Assembly (NCBI GenBank): GCA_973895155.1
Contig: OZ316894.1
Span: 19,964,001-20,028,000 of the forward strand
From: Marsupella aquatica
Taxonomy: Eukaryota > Marchantiophyta
DNA: 64,000 nucleotides
Reading direction: 5' to 3'
This document shows, in pieces, positions 63,679-64,000 of this stretch. Position 1 is the first letter of the stretch. Every line of letters begins with the position of its first letter. The translations under genes and the position numbers were made by a program. The notes beneath the pieces are model-generated. The model had not been told where the DNA came from. It ran no database searches and saw only the letters and a list, made by a program, of their open reading frames with translations.

Positions 63679-64000
63679 CTGTTCACATAAAGAAAACGAA
63701 TTACTCAGTATTGCAAAATCCTGTATACAAGAAGCAAATTACTTAGAATTGCAACACATTTCGAAGAAACAAGTGTACGCTTCTGTCAGTCAGACTAGCA
63801 ATTATAGCTTGCCTTGCTTCGGATCCATGTCTTCGACAACTATGCATTGAATAAAATTCATCTAGCTACAATCTGACTATGTGATGTAAGATTCAGGCAA
63901 AGGCAAATCAAATTCGATCTAGGGCTAGGAATTACATCAAGTCGCCTGTGGACCGTCAAGTCCTAATAACCAGGGAACGAGATGATGTGACGTACTAAAG
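63679..64000 (-). other. Probable kinase intron
   Basis: The minus strand shows no open frame with kinase motifs up to the window edge. The run into the acceptor is T-rich (ttctttatgtgaacag). It most likely is the last intron of the kinase gene. Confidence 0.5.

Noticed and set aside
1-64000. CRISPR arrays, operons, prokaryotic defence systems
   Set aside because: The window is eukaryotic nuclear DNA with spliced genes; the tandem repeats lack the regular repeat-spacer pattern of CRISPR arrays.

Overview
This is a nuclear chromosome segment from a land plant. Coding regions are broken by GT-AG introns. Intergenic space is long and filled with decayed transposons and short tandem repeats. The gene families are plant-type: an isoprenylcysteine methylesterase of the ICME family, a plant purple acid phosphatase, an RH18-type DEAD-box helicase, an IRT-like ZIP metal transporter, a plant mitochondrial methylmalonate-semialdehyde dehydrogenase and a Raf-like kinase tail. 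One large gene (27.7-33.5 kb) encodes a charged coiled-coil protein of the flagella-associated kind. That points to a lineage with swimming sperm (bryophyte, lycophyte, fern, or cycad/Ginkgo) rather than a flowering plant. I cannot name the species.

Layout, left to right. 0-8.4 kb: no recognised gene; a foldback, a 64-bp duplication and a probable leader or promoter. 8.4-13.3 kb (+): complete 11-exon ICME. 13.3-20.9 kb: mostly empty, with a possible plastid-targeted ORF at 19.3 kb. 20.9-23.6 kb (+): 6-exon purple acid phosphatase, all metal ligands present, but the frame breaks in exon 3. 27.7-33.5 kb (-): 15-exon coiled-coil gene, rebuilt here from its start codon to its stop. 33.5-41.7 kb: a minisatellite, LINE tails and a 5'-truncated LINE with an exact 14-bp target-site duplication. 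41.7-45.7 kb (+): 11-exon RH18 helicase. 45.7-55.2 kb: repeats, including a 70-bp satellite, a three-member repeat family with two copies facing each other, and tRNA-derived SINE-like sequence. 55.2-56.9 kb (+): 3-exon ZIP transporter. 58.5-60.2 kb (-): intronless full-length ALDH6 enzyme. 63.4-63.7 kb (-): last exon of a protein kinase that runs off the right edge.

The genes are unrelated housekeeping or accessory functions: prenylated-protein turnover, phosphate scavenging, flagellum structure, 60S ribosome assembly, metal uptake, valine/thymine catabolism and signalling. I see no sign that they form one pathway or cluster. Spliced reading frames were rebuilt by hand. In ICME, the coiled-coil gene, RH18 and ZIP all intron phases agree and the summed exon length is a multiple of three. 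The only inconsistency in a well-supported gene is exon 3 of the phosphatase.
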